Positions 9,195 to 17,764 are shown, counted from the first letter of the stretch. The stretch is DNA of 64,000 nucleotides from Tumebacillus permanentifrigoris (GCF_003148565.1 NZ_QGGL01000001.1:179695-243694), one strand, 5' to 3'. The notes: generated by a model from the letters alone, not told the origin. Made by a program: numbers and translations.

Positions 9195-9274
9195 TTAGGA
9201 AAGATGGGTCGAAAGTAGTAAGTATCCGAGATTTTCTGCGGTTTTTCGACGTATTCTGCGATTACGGTTCTATG

Positions 9275-9312
9275 AAAAAGACAGCACTCCCCGTGGGGTG
9301 CTGTCTTTTTTT
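9275..9312. terminator. Terminator after the alpha-glucosidase gene
   Basis: GACAGCAC and GTGCTGTC pair around a CCCC/GGGG-containing loop, flanked by AAAAA and TTTTTTT. It can work in both directions. It ends the sugar operon before the spo0F promoter. Confidence 0.88.
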
Positions 9313-9339
9313 GCTAGAGTCCGACTTGGGCGACGGGTC

Positions 9340-11028
9340 TTAGTTCAGGCGATAGACTCGTGCTTCGTAAGGGCGGGTTGTGAAATTGCGGATGTCTTGG
9401 GCCGGGTCCACTTCGTAGTTGCTGATCAGCAACTCGGCGGTTTGGTAGGTCACTTCCTTCGGAAGTTCGAAGGCTTGGTCGCTGCAGGTGAAATTCAGGA
9501 TCACGAGCACGCGCTCCTCGTTGAGCGTTCTCGTGTACGCGTAGAACGTCTCGCTGTCTGAGAGCAGCTCGTCGAACTCGCCATAGACGAGCACGAGGTT
9601 GTCGCGGCGCGTTTGGATCAGGCGCTTGTAGTAGTTGTAGATCGAGTTCGGGTCGCTGACCGCTTGCTTGGCATTGATCTGGGGATAGTTCGGGTTTACT
9701 TGGAGCCACGGTGTGCCGGTGGTGAATCCTGCATGTTCGCTGTCATCCCACTGCATCGGCGTCCGCGCATTGTCCCGCCCTTTGATGTAGATCGATTCCA
9801 TGACCTTGGCTGGGTCTTGGCCCTCTTGGTGCACTTTTTCGTTGTACATGTTGTGGGTTTCGATGTCTTGGTAGTGTTCGATGGTGTCGAACTTGACGTT
9901 CGTCATCCCGATTTCTTCGCCCTGATAGATATACGGCGTTCCTTGCAAGGTGTGGAGCAGGGTGCCTAACATTTTTGCCGATTCCAGTCGATAGGTCGAA
10001 TCGTCCCCGAAGCGCGATACCATGCGCGGCTGGTCGTGGTTGTTCAGGTATAGCGAATTCCAGCCCTTGCCGCGCCCGAGGCCATATTGCCACTTGCTCA
10101 TGATGCGCTTGAAGTCCGTCAAGGTATACGGAACCACGTTCCACTTGCCACCCGGCCCTGAATCGATGTCCATCAGCTCGAACTGGAACAGCATCTGCAA
10201 TTCATGCCGGTCATCGTTGACGTAGTCAATCGCTTGTTCGGGCGTGACGCCCGGCGTTTCCCCGACGGTCATGATGTCGTACTTGGACAGCACTTGTTCG
10301 TTCATTTCTCGGAGGTATTCGTGAATTTTGGGGCCGTTCATGAAGTAGTCGCCACCTGACGCGTACTTGCGCCCCTCCGGATTGGGTGCATCCGGCAAAC
10401 CCTCGACTTTGGAGATCATGTTGATCACGTCCATGCGGAATCCGTCGATCCCTTTGTCCAACCACCAAGTCATCATGTCGTACACTTCTTGGCGGACTTT
10501 CGGGTTCTCCCAGTTCAGGTCCGGTTGCTTTTTGGCGAACAAGTGCAGGTAGTATTGATCCGTTTGTTCGTCGTGCTGCCACGTCGATCCGCTAAAAATC
10601 GATTCCCAATTGTTCGGTTCCGTTCCGTCTGCTTTGGCCGCACGCCAGATGTAGTAGTCCCGATATGGATTGTCGAGGGACTTGCGGGATTCCACGAACC
10701 ACCGATGCTCGTCGGAGTTATGGTTGACCACGAGGTCCATGATCAGTTTCATCCCTCGGTCGTGCAGCTCCTGCAGGAGTTGGTCCCAGTCGCTCATGGT
10801 GCCGAATTCATCCATGATCGCTTGGTAATCGGAAATATCGTACCCGTTGTCGTCGTTCGGGGATTGGTAGACCGGACTCAGCCAGATGATGTCGATGCCG
10901 AGGTTTTTGAGGTAATCCAGTTTGGTGATGATACCGGGGATGTCACCGATCCCGTCCCCGTTGCTATCCGCATAACTGCGCGGATAGATCTGATAGACGG
11001 TACCCTCTTTCCACCATTTGCGTTCCAT
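9340..11028 (-). CDS. GH13 alpha-glucosidase (oligo-1,6-glucosidase type)
   Basis: Cytosolic glucosidase releasing glucose from the non-reducing end of short alpha-glucans. From the ATG at 11028 it has 562 residues, the usual MalL length, opening MERKWWKEGTVYQIYPRSY. GH13 regions are visible: DLVVNHNSDEH, the nucleophile aspartate in GFRMDVINMISK, the acid glutamate in MTVGETPG, and NNHDQPR. VINMISK in region II points to alpha-1,6/alpha-1,4 oligosaccharide specificity (inference). GGGAGG precedes this ATG; an upstream extension to 11148 runs through the terminator and operator and is rejected. It has its own operator-bearing promoter although it follows the ABC genes. Confidence 0.92.
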   Translation of the reverse strand: MERKWWKEGTVYQIYPRSYADSNGDGIGDIPGIITKLDYLKNLGIDIIWLSPVYQSPNDDNGYDISDYQAIMDEFGTMSDWDQLLQELHDRGMKLIMDLVVNHNSDEHRWFVESRKSLDNPYRDYYIWRAAKADGTEPNNWESIFSGSTWQHDEQTDQYYLHLFAKKQPDLNWENPKVRQEVYDMMTWWLDKGIDGFRMDVINMISKVEGLPDAPNPEGRKYASGGDYFMNGPKIHEYLREMNEQVLSKYDIMTVGETPGVTPEQAIDYVNDDRHELQMLFQFELMDIDSGPGGKWNVVPYTLTDFKRIMSKWQYGLGRGKGWNSLYLNNHDQPRMVSRFGDDSTYRLESAKMLGTLLHTLQGTPYIYQGEEIGMTNVKFDTIEHYQDIETHNMYNEKVHQEGQDPAKVMESIYIKGRDNARTPMQWDDSEHAGFTTGTPWLQVNPNYPQINAKQAVSDPNSIYNYYKRLIQTRRDNLVLVYGEFDELLSDSETFYAYTRTLNEERVLVILNFTCSDQAFELPKEVTYQTAELLISNYEVDPAQDIRNFTTRPYEARVYRLN

Positions 11029-11059
11029 ATGTATCCTCCCTCGTGCCTGCGTTTTTTCC

Positions 11060-11086
11060 AGTATACCCCCACAGTCAAACGTTTGC
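11060..11086 (-). promoter_or_regulatory. Promoter/operator of the alpha-glucosidase gene
   Basis: GCAAACGTTTG (11086-11076), containing the ten-base palindrome CAAACGTTTG, overlaps the spacer upstream of a TATACT -10 box (11065-11060). The site resembles operators of MalR-type LacI regulators. The -35 is poor (GTGCAA at a 17-base spacing), so the promoter is only a candidate. The LacI-family gene at 16.3-17.4 kb is the obvious repressor. Confidence 0.55.
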
Positions 11087-11090
11087 ACGA

Positions 11091-11120
11091 AAAAAGCGGC
11101 GTGCTTCTGCGCCGCTTTTT
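11091..11120 (-). terminator. Terminator after the second ABC permease gene
   Basis: AAAAAGCGGCG and CGCCGCTTTTT are perfect arms with an eight-base loop. It lies between the permease stop codon and the glucosidase promoter, so the glucosidase is partly uncoupled from the ABC operon. Confidence 0.88.
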
Positions 11121-11125
11121 CTCGC

Positions 11126-11935
11126 TTATTTGAGCCCCGAGGTGGCAATTCCCTTGATGAACCACCGCTGGAAGATCAGGAACACCAGCAACATCGGGAT
11201 CGTCATGAACATCGTCCCCGCCAAGTCTTGGTTCCAATACGCCACGTACTGCCAGTGGAACGAATTTAAGCCCACCGGAAGTGTGTACATATCGTCCGAT
11301 GAGGCCAGCAACGAGGGCCACATGAACGAATTCCAGTTGCCGAGGAACATGAAAATCGTCTGGGCCGCCAGCGCGGGTTTCGCCAGCGGGAGTGCAATTC
11401 GGAAAAAGATCCCCCAGCGCGACAGTCCGTCGATCAACGCCGCCTCCTCCAGATCCACCGGCAACGCGAGGAAGAATTGCCGCATCATGAAGATGCCGAA
11501 GGACGAGGTCAGGAACGGGATGATGAATCCCTGATAGGTGTTGATCCACCCCCAGTTCGCTAACATGATATAGACCGGGATCATCACGACTTGCCCGGGC
11601 ACCATCATCACCCCGAGGACGACGTAGAAGATCAAGCCGCGTCCGGGGAACTTGATGCGCGCCAACGCATACCCCGCCAACGTGTTGAAAAACAAGTTCC
11701 CAAGCGTTACGGAGCCCGCGACGATCGCGGAGTTGAGCAACCACTTGAAGAACGGAAACTTGGTGACGATATAGGTGTAGTTTTCCAGCGTCAAGCTGGA
11801 AAGTGGCACCCAAAATTTATCCATGTCCGGCGTCGATTTCAGCGAAGTCAGGATCGACCACAGGAACGGGATCATCGTCAGCACCGCATACCCGATGACC
11901 ACGGTGTAAAACAGGACTCGCCATAGCTTTTTCAT
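11126..11935 (-). CDS. Sugar ABC transporter permease (MalG-like)
   Basis: Inner-membrane permease of 269 residues for a carbohydrate ABC importer of the MalG/CUT1 type. It has six predicted helices, starting with FYTVVIGYAVLTMIPFLWSI, and a cytoplasmic EAA loop (EEAALIDGLSRWGIFFRIALPLAKPAL, about residues 173-199) that contacts the ATPase. It forms a heterodimer with the permease encoded 16 bases upstream. No ATPase (MsmX/MalK type) is encoded nearby, as is common in Bacillota, where a shared ATPase serves several importers. AAAGGGG precedes the ATG. Confidence 0.93.
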   Translation of the reverse strand: MKKLWRVLFYTVVIGYAVLTMIPFLWSILTSLKSTPDMDKFWVPLSSLTLENYTYIVTKFPFFKWLLNSAIVAGSVTLGNLFFNTLAGYALARIKFPGRGLIFYVVLGVMMVPGQVVMIPVYIMLANWGWINTYQGFIIPFLTSSFGIFMMRQFFLALPVDLEEAALIDGLSRWGIFFRIALPLAKPALAAQTIFMFLGNWNSFMWPSLLASSDDMYTLPVGLNSFHWQYVAYWNQDLAGTMFMTIPMLLVFLIFQRWFIKGIATSGLK

Positions 11936-11951
11936 CTGCTCGATCCCCTTT

Positions 11952-12827
11952 CTAGTTGGTCTCTTCCTTGAAAAACTTGCGCTGAATGATCGTCAACAAC
12001 AGGATGATCAGGAACAGCGCGAACGCCATCGCCGACGCATAGCCCATGTCAAAATCTTTGAAGGCCGCCCGGTAGAGGTAGAACACCACGGTCAAGGTGC
12101 GGTCTTGGGGACCCCCCTCGCCTTTGGAGATCACATACATCTGGTCAAAGACCTGAAAGGTCCCGATGATCGACATGATCAGGATGAAAAACGTCGTCGG
12201 CTTCAACATCGGCCACGTGATAAACCGCAGTCGTTGCCACGGTGTGGCCCCGTCGACTTCCGCCGCTTCGTAGAGTTCCTGCGGGATGTCTTGCAAGCCC
12301 GCGAGATAGATGACCATGAATTGACCCACCGTCGTCCAGATCGCCATCATCATCACCGCTGGCAGCGCGAAGGTCAGCGAGTTGAACCAATCGAACGTCG
12401 GGATGCTCAGCTTCGACAGGACGAAGTTGACGAGTCCGTCGTTTTTGAACAGGTACATGAACATGACGGAGACGGCGACAGTCGAGGTCACGGTCGGCAG
12501 GAAATACACGACGCGAAACAAAGTCTTGCCCTTGATTTTGGCATCGACGATCAACGCGAGCATGAGTGCAATCGCAATTTGGATCGGCACAACACCGAGT
12601 GAATACAAGCTGGTGTTGCCCAGCGCCCGGATGAAGCGCGGGTCTTTGAACAGCTTCAAGTAGTTGTCCAGACCGGCAAATGTCGCTTGGTCAGGTGCGA
12701 GGAACGAGAAGTGATGGAAGCTGATATACAAGGCATAGAGGATCGGCCCGATCAGAAAGACCGCCAACGAGACGACGACAGGCAAGACAAACAGATACCC
12801 GGTTGCGAGATCACCGCGTGTGCGCAT
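11952..12827 (-). CDS. Sugar ABC transporter permease (MalF-like)
   Basis: Partner permease of 291 residues with six predicted helices, beginning LATGYLFVLPVVVSLAVFLIG. The EAA loop LYEAAEVDGATPWQRLRFITWPML is present in the C-terminal half. It is translated from an ATG behind GGGAGGGAG and sits between the binding-protein gene and the second permease. A hairpin with a T-run separates it from the binding-protein gene, which fits lower expression of permeases than of the binding protein. Confidence 0.93.
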   Translation of the reverse strand: MRTRGDLATGYLFVLPVVVSLAVFLIGPILYALYISFHHFSFLAPDQATFAGLDNYLKLFKDPRFIRALGNTSLYSLGVVPIQIAIALMLALIVDAKIKGKTLFRVVYFLPTVTSTVAVSVMFMYLFKNDGLVNFVLSKLSIPTFDWFNSLTFALPAVMMMAIWTTVGQFMVIYLAGLQDIPQELYEAAEVDGATPWQRLRFITWPMLKPTTFFILIMSIIGTFQVFDQMYVISKGEGGPQDRTLTVVFYLYRAAFKDFDMGYASAMAFALFLIILLLTIIQRKFFKEETN

Positions 12828-12854
12828 GCTCTCCCTCCCCCTCTCCTGTTTAGG

Positions 12855-12888
12855 AAAAAAGGACCCGCCATGCGACGGGCCTTTTTTT
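12855..12888 (-). terminator. Intra-operon terminator/attenuator between binding protein and permeases
   Basis: Complementary arms around GGCCCGTC..GGCGGGTCC with a four-base ATGC-like loop are followed by a T-run on the minus strand. It begins two bases after the binding-protein stop. Partial read-through would explain stoichiometric differences within an ABC operon. Confidence 0.75.
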
Positions 12889-12890
12889 CG

Positions 12891-14138
12891 TTATTGAATC
12901 TTGGTTTGCGCTTCGGCGAGGGCTGCTTTGGCATCCGCTTTCGCACCCAGTACGACCGCTTCCGATGCTTTGTTCATCGCATCGACCAGTTTGACACCCA
13001 TCGTGCCGTATTGGTACGGAAGTGCATACGAGGCACCTTTGACGAACGCTTCACGCTCCGGGTACTTGGTCAGGTAGTCCTTGCCCATCTCTTTGATCGT
13101 CGGAAGCGCCAAACCGCCTTCGACAGTGATTTTTTGCCCTTCCTTGCCCGTCAGGTACGCCATCAGGTCGATCGCTTCGTCCTTGTGCTTGGAGTTCTTC
13201 GACAGCGCGTAGGCGACGGTGAAGATCATGTTCGACGGTTTCGCGCCTTCCTTGACCGGCAACTCGACGATGCCGTATTTGAGGCTCGGGGATTTTTTGG
13301 CGACGTGCGGGATCAGCCACGAACCTTCGACGACCATCGCCGCCTTGCTGTCGGCGAACGCATCGCCCGCCCAGTCTTTGCCGAGCGTTTTCGGGATCGC
13401 CGCCGATTTGTCCTTTTTCATCATCTGGTCGTAGATGAAGTTGATCGCCGTCTCGTTCTCCGATTTGGTCAGCGTCGCTTTGCCGTCCGCGTAGACGGTG
13501 CCGCCCGCTTGGTAGAGGAACGGCTGGTAGCGCGGCAGTTCCGCTGAGATCGAGAAGCCGGTCACGCCGTCCTTGGTCAGTTTCTTGGCATCATCTTGCA
13601 GTTCCGTCCACGTCTTGGGCGGGCTGGTGATGCCCGCTTTTTCGAAGAGTTCCTTGTTGTAGAACAGGGCGAGGGTGTTGTAATCCTTGGCGAGGCCGTA
13701 GGTTTTGTTGTTGGATTGGAACGCTTTGACCGCCGCGTCTTCGTAGTCGGAGAGGTTGACGTTGTGTTTTTTCAACAGGTCGTCGATCGGTTCGATGACG
13801 CCCTTTTCCATAAATTCTGGCGCGGCATAAGCATCGAGGTAGAACAGGTCAGGTTCGGTCTTGGAGGCGATCATCGGCTGGAGTTTCTGCAGGTAGTCAC
13901 CGACGACCGGCTCGAATTTGACTTCGACGTTCGGGTGTGCAGATTTGAAGCCGGCGATCTGCTTGTCGAGCATCGCCTGCTCCTCCGGCGAGGAGGACCA
14001 GCCACCGACGCGCAGGGTGATTTTTTCGTCCTTGGAAGCTGTGTCTTGGGTATCTGCAGTCTTGCTGGAACAGCCGACCAGTGCGGTCATAACGAGCGAA
14101 GTTGCCATCAAACCGGTGATGACGCTTTTCTTGTTCAC
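12891..14138 (-). CDS. Sugar ABC transporter substrate-binding lipoprotein
   Basis: Extracellular solute-binding protein (family 1) of 415 residues that delivers oligosaccharide to the permease pair. The signal peptide MNKKSVITGLMATSLVMTAL is followed by the lipobox LVGC, with C23 as the lipidated residue and a Ser/Thr/Asp-rich linker after it. The domain carries PNVEVKFEPVVGDYLQKLQ, LALFYNKELFEKAGI and ALSKNSKHKDEAIDLMAYL, typical for MalE/MsmE-like proteins. The start is GTG with AAGGGGG upstream. It follows the debranching-enzyme gene after 19 bases. The exact ligand is not visible; malto- or isomalto-oligosaccharides are inferred from the two glucosidases. Confidence 0.93.
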   Translation of the reverse strand: MNKKSVITGLMATSLVMTALVGCSSKTADTQDTASKDEKITLRVGGWSSSPEEQAMLDKQIAGFKSAHPNVEVKFEPVVGDYLQKLQPMIASKTEPDLFYLDAYAAPEFMEKGVIEPIDDLLKKHNVNLSDYEDAAVKAFQSNNKTYGLAKDYNTLALFYNKELFEKAGITSPPKTWTELQDDAKKLTKDGVTGFSISAELPRYQPFLYQAGGTVYADGKATLTKSENETAINFIYDQMMKKDKSAAIPKTLGKDWAGDAFADSKAAMVVEGSWLIPHVAKKSPSLKYGIVELPVKEGAKPSNMIFTVAYALSKNSKHKDEAIDLMAYLTGKEGQKITVEGGLALPTIKEMGKDYLTKYPEREAFVKGASYALPYQYGTMGVKLVDAMNKASEAVVLGAKADAKAALAEAQTKIQ

Positions 14139-14157
14139 GCTTGATTCCCCCTTGTTT

Positions 14158-16254
14158 TTAACCGGAGATGACTTGCAGTCCGGTTGTGTTGCGTAGCACG
14201 TTCCAAGTGGTGTGGCTGGCGTTGTATTTTTGTATCAACAGGTCGAGGGACCCGTTGCCCACTCGCAGGTTGCGAACTTCCATCGAATTCAGGCCGTCTG
14301 GCAGCGACGGCGCGATTGTGATCGTACCACCCGGCACATCCGGCACTAAGCCGAGCATGACGCGGACAAAGGTCAGCGGAGTGCCCGCCGCCCACGCTTG
14401 CGGCGAGCAGGCCACCGGATACGGCACCGGGTCTTCGTCCGCCCCATACCCGCAGAACAACTCGGGCAAGCGGTCGTAAGGGAAGTGCGACGCCGTCGCC
14501 AGCAATCCTTGCATCACGGTGTTGGCATGGGCGTGGAAGCCGTACTTTTTCAGCCCCATCACGATCAGCGAGTTGTCGTGCGGCCAGATCGACCCGTTGT
14601 GGTAGCTCATCGGGTTGAACGCCTGCTCATGGGCGGACAGGGTGCGGATGCCCCAGCCGGAAAACAGATCGTCTGCCAGCAGTCGGTCAGCCACCGCACG
14701 CGCTTGCTCTGCGTTGAGAAGCCCTGAGAGCAGGCAATGCCCCGCGTTTGAAGCGATCGAGCCGACCTGATTTTTGTCCGCATCGAGGGCGAGTGCGACG
14801 TATTGGGCGTCCGCCATCCAGAAATCGGTGCTGAATTTGACTTGTAGTTCGGCGGCGGAGCGACGGAGCGAGTCCGCTTTTTCCCCCTGTCCAAGATGCT
14901 CGAACAGGCGCGCGAGACGCAGTTTGGCATCGTAGACGTAGCCTTGGACTTCGGAGGGGGCCAGCGGTGCTTGGGCGAGTGATCCATCGCGATGCACCAT
15001 CGAATCGCCGGAGTCCTTCCAGTTTTGGTTGGCACAGCCCTTGCTCGATTCTTGGTAGTACTCGACATATCCGTCCCCGTCGCGATCGCCATATTGATCG
15101 ATCCAGTTCAGCGCGGCTTCGAGGTTCGGAAGCAGTTCGCGCAGGAACGCTTCATCCCCCGTCCAATCGAAGTACTCCGCCGCCAGCACGAGGAACAGCG
15201 GGGTCGCGTCGATCGAGCCGTAGTACGGCGCATGCGGTATCACGCCGAGGTTGGCGAGTTCGCCGTAGCGGATCTCATGCAGGATCTTGCCCGGCTGTTC
15301 CTCGCGCCACGGATCGGTCTGCGTCCCTTGGTGACGCGCCATCGTCTTGAGCGTGCCACGCATGATCTCCGGTTGGATCGCCGCCAACTGCCATGCGGCG
15401 ATCAGCGAGTCCCGCCCGAACGGGACGGCAAAAATCGGAACGCCTGCCGTGGGAAACCGACCATCACCGAGATCGGTCAGCAGGGCGAACATGTCGTGTA
15501 GGGAGCGTGCGTAGAGCGAGTTGAACGCCGCGTTGTCGGTAACGATTTCCGTGCAGGCCGTTCGCCAGTCTGCGTAGGAATGCTGGAGGCGGGCGAGGGC
15601 TTGCTCTGGATCTTGCACGAGGGCGCGCCGGCCGTCGAGTTCCGGGACGACGGTGAGCAAAATTTCGTAGGTGCCGCCATGTGCGGGAAGTTGAAAGTGG
15701 AAAGACAACCAACCTTCTGCTGATATGTCTGTCGGAACTGGAGTGGCTTGCACGTGTGTGCGGCGCTTGACGCCATCCTGACCGTCATAGCCAAAACGGA
15801 CCCCGTCCGCGACGGCCTCCGTCGCGAGGTGCGTTCCACTCGCTCCGTCCTCGTAGCCGCGCACCGTGAACATGTGCGCAAAGTCGGAGGCCGCCTCTAC
15901 CCGCACCGCGAGCGGAACTGGGTAGTTGTTGTAGTTGCGAAAGCTCAGTTGCTCGTAGAGCACCCCTTGGGCGACAAAACGCTTGCGCTCCATCGCCACC
16001 GATTCACGCCAGACTTTGACCTCCTGGTTCTCGACGAGCTCCTTGTTGGTCAGCTTGATCGTACCGATGAAGTCGTGCGACACGCGCGACGAGAGCAGGA
16101 TCATCTCCAAGTTCTCGATGCGTACTTCAAAGCGACTGAGAAAGCGCGTGTCGTCGGTGAACAGACCGAGAATTTCGTCACTTCCCGGCAGGACATCGCC
16201 ACGGTTGTTGGTGAGCAAGAACAGATCGTTTTCTTTTATGACTTGGTAGTTCAT
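14158..16254 (-). CDS. Glycogen-debranching-type amylo-alpha-1,6-glucosidase family protein
   Basis: Protein of 698 residues with an N-terminal GDE beta-domain (MNYQVIKENDLFLLTNNRGDV through TDDTRFLSRFEV) and a C-terminal (alpha/alpha)6 glucosidase domain. The latter contains PIFAVPFGRDSLIAAWQL, DWTGDEAFLRELLPNLEAAL, GYVEYYQESSKGCANQNWKDSGD and the terminal GLFCGYGADEDPVPYPVACSPQAWAAG-like stretch around LPELFCGYG. It probably removes alpha-glucosyl units inside the cell. The ATG at 16254 with AGGAGG is chosen over an upstream frame that would run through the operator. It is the first gene of the sugar operon, directly behind LacI-type operators. Confidence 0.88.
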   Translation of the reverse strand: MNYQVIKENDLFLLTNNRGDVLPGSDEILGLFTDDTRFLSRFEVRIENLEMILLSSRVSHDFIGTIKLTNKELVENQEVKVWRESVAMERKRFVAQGVLYEQLSFRNYNNYPVPLAVRVEAASDFAHMFTVRGYEDGASGTHLATEAVADGVRFGYDGQDGVKRRTHVQATPVPTDISAEGWLSFHFQLPAHGGTYEILLTVVPELDGRRALVQDPEQALARLQHSYADWRTACTEIVTDNAAFNSLYARSLHDMFALLTDLGDGRFPTAGVPIFAVPFGRDSLIAAWQLAAIQPEIMRGTLKTMARHQGTQTDPWREEQPGKILHEIRYGELANLGVIPHAPYYGSIDATPLFLVLAAEYFDWTGDEAFLRELLPNLEAALNWIDQYGDRDGDGYVEYYQESSKGCANQNWKDSGDSMVHRDGSLAQAPLAPSEVQGYVYDAKLRLARLFEHLGQGEKADSLRRSAAELQVKFSTDFWMADAQYVALALDADKNQVGSIASNAGHCLLSGLLNAEQARAVADRLLADDLFSGWGIRTLSAHEQAFNPMSYHNGSIWPHDNSLIVMGLKKYGFHAHANTVMQGLLATASHFPYDRLPELFCGYGADEDPVPYPVACSPQAWAAGTPLTFVRVMLGLVPDVPGGTITIAPSLPDGLNSMEVRNLRVGNGSLDLLIQKYNASHTTWNVLRNTTGLQVISG

Positions 16255-16271
16255 CCCCGACCTCCTATTTC

Positions 16272-16317
16272 CGAAAACGTTTTCGATAGATTCTAAAAGA
16301 AAAACGTTTCCCGACAA
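16272..16317 (-). promoter_or_regulatory. Promoter with two LacI-type operators for the sugar operon
   Basis: On the minus strand TTGTCG (16317-16312), a 16-base spacer and TAGAAT (16295-16290) form a candidate promoter. A perfect 14-base palindrome CGAAAACGTTTTCG (16285-16272) sits just downstream of the -10 box, and an imperfect copy GGAAACGTTTTTC lies in the spacer. The same core, GAAAACGTTTTC, occurs in front of the LacI gene. Confidence 0.7.
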
Positions 16318-16332
16318 AGGAAGCGTTTTTGG
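16299..16332 (-). terminator. Terminator after the LacI-family gene
   Basis: AAAAACGCTTCC and GGGAAACGTTTTT pair with one mismatch around a short loop, followed by T-rich sequence on the minus strand. It overlaps the upstream operator of the next transcript, so one sequence serves both roles. Confidence 0.7.
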
Positions 16333-16337
16333 TTAGC

Positions 16338-17354
16338 TTATGAGTGCGGTGCGGTCGTCTCCCGCACGACCAGTTCTGGTGGGAGGATGATGCCGCGCCC
16401 TTGCTCTTGCTGTTCCAAGATGCGGATCAGCGACTCGGCGGCGGAACGGCCCATCTCGTAGCGCTTCTGGCGCACGGTGGTGATCATTGGCTGCATCAGC
16501 GCGGCGAGTTCGATGTCATCGAATCCGACGATCGACAAGTTCTCTGGCACACGCAGGCCTAAGTTCTGCACGTACTTCAAGGCACCGAGTGCCATCAGGT
16601 CGGAGGCAAAAAACACAGCGGTCAAATCGTCAAAGCGGCTCCGCAATTCCGCGGTGCCGATCGCTCCATCCTCCTGCTCGAAGTTCCCGTAGTAGACCAG
16701 TTGCGGATCATAGGCGATCCCGCCCGCTTCGAGTGCCATCCGATAGCCTTGCAATCGCTCCTGTGAGACGGCAGCTTGGGCGTGTCCGTTGACGAAACCG
16801 ATGCGCGAGTGGCCCAGTTCGAGCAGATGTTCAATCGCCATCCGTGCGCCGGCGATGTTGTCGGTGCTGACATAGGAGCAAGTCTGTGAAGTTAGCGGCA
16901 CATCGATCAAGACGCTCGGGACGCTGGCCGCCACCACTTCATGTGTATACGGATCGTCGAGGCGGATGCCCATCATCAGCACTCCATCGACTCGGCGCTG
17001 GCGGACGAAATCCATGTAGGGCGTTTTCTTCTGCGCGGTGGTCGAGGTGGAGAACAGCACGAGGTCATAGCCTAGTTCCTGTACGCGGTCATTGATGCCG
17101 CACAGCACTTCAAACATGAAGTGATGCCCATTGCGCGAACGCGACAGATCGGAGACGACGAGACCGACTGTGTTCGTGCGGTTCATCACCAACGATCGTG
17201 CGACCGAATTGGGCTTGTAGCCCAATTGCTCGACCACTTTGAGGACTTTGGCGCGGGTCTTCGGATTGACGTCCGAGTATTGGTTGAGCACACGCGAGAC
17301 GGTCGTGATCGAAACTCCGGCTGCCTTTGCCACATCCTTGATGGTCGGGTTCAC
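16338..17354 (-). CDS. LacI-family transcriptional repressor of the sugar operon
   Basis: DNA-binding regulator of 338 residues. The helix-turn-helix NPTIKDVAKAAGVSITTVSRVL is at the N-terminus, followed by the hinge helix NSVARSLVMNRTNTVGLVV and a periplasmic-binding-protein-like effector domain ending with LPPELVVRETT. The GTG at 17354 is chosen because GGAGGTGA lies 7 bases upstream and the HTH then begins at residue 2; a longer frame to 17387 would translate the operator. It is encoded upstream of the debranching, ABC and glucosidase genes, and similar operators lie in front of itself and of two of those units, implying autoregulation and local control. The effector is probably an oligosaccharide (inference). 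Confidence 0.93.
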   Translation of the reverse strand: MNPTIKDVAKAAGVSITTVSRVLNQYSDVNPKTRAKVLKVVEQLGYKPNSVARSLVMNRTNTVGLVVSDLSRSRNGHHFMFEVLCGINDRVQELGYDLVLFSTSTTAQKKTPYMDFVRQRRVDGVLMMGIRLDDPYTHEVVAASVPSVLIDVPLTSQTCSYVSTDNIAGARMAIEHLLELGHSRIGFVNGHAQAAVSQERLQGYRMALEAGGIAYDPQLVYYGNFEQEDGAIGTAELRSRFDDLTAVFFASDLMALGALKYVQNLGLRVPENLSIVGFDDIELAALMQPMITTVRQKRYEMGRSAAESLIRILEQQEQGRGIILPPELVVRETTAPHS

Positions 17355-17369
17355 TGATATTTCACCTCC

Positions 17370-17407
17370 GAAAACGCTTTCTTGCATGTGAAACCGAAAA
17401 CGTTTTC
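17370..17407 (-). promoter_or_regulatory. Two LacI-type operators in front of the repressor gene
   Basis: GAAAACGTTTTC at 17396-17407 is a perfect 12-base palindrome; GAAAACGCTTTC at 17370-17381 differs at one base and abuts the ribosome site. The upstream one lies right after a TAGTAT -10-like box. This arrangement indicates autorepression. Confidence 0.7.
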
Positions 17408-17506
17408 AATACTACTTGTAGGTTACCACACGACAGAAAACTCTGGCAATCAGAATCTTCGTTCGCATGGTTCCTAGGCAGAAATGAAATCGTGGGAAGT
17501 TGAGAA

Positions 17507-17695
17507 TTAGTTCAGTCGTGAAGTACTGACGCTTTTCGGGGCGACGGGCGCGATCTCGTCGAGGCGTTCTTGCAGTTCCTCGACTTGCGCGGTGACCATC
17601 TCCATCTGCTTGACCATGCGGTCTTGCAAATCGAGCATCCGCTCCATCAGCGAGACGACCTTGCTGACCGTGTCTTCCAAATGTTTGTCCGACAT
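17507..17695 (-). CDS. Short coiled-coil protein of unknown function
   Basis: A 62-residue hydrophilic protein, not recognised. Residues about 10-50 (VSKVVSLMERMLDLQDRMV to VTAQVEELQERLDEIA) show heptads of hydrophobic residues and look like one continuous coiled coil. The ATG at 17695 follows AAGGAGTG. It sits downstream of def behind that gene's terminator. It has no signal peptide or membrane segment. It may be an oligomerising accessory protein; no function is assigned. Confidence 0.7.
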   Translation of the reverse strand: MSDKHLEDTVSKVVSLMERMLDLQDRMVKQMEMVTAQVEELQERLDEIAPVAPKSVSTSRLN

Positions 17696-17733
17696 CTGCC
17701 TGTCACTCCTTGTCCTCATTGGACTTTTACAGA

Positions 17734-17764
17734 CAAAAGCCCTCGCAGACAGCAAGGGCTTTTA
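17734..17764 (-). terminator. Terminator after def
   Basis: On the minus strand AAAAGCCCT and AGGGCTTTT-like arms (one A/G difference inside the stem) surround a GCTGTCTGC loop. It lies between def and the coiled-coil gene and probably ends the nad-coaX-def transcript. Confidence 0.8.

Noticed and set aside
11028..11148. Longer N-terminus for the alpha-glucosidase
   Set aside because: It would translate the permease terminator and the operator; MERKWWKEG with its own GGGAGG is the family-typical start.
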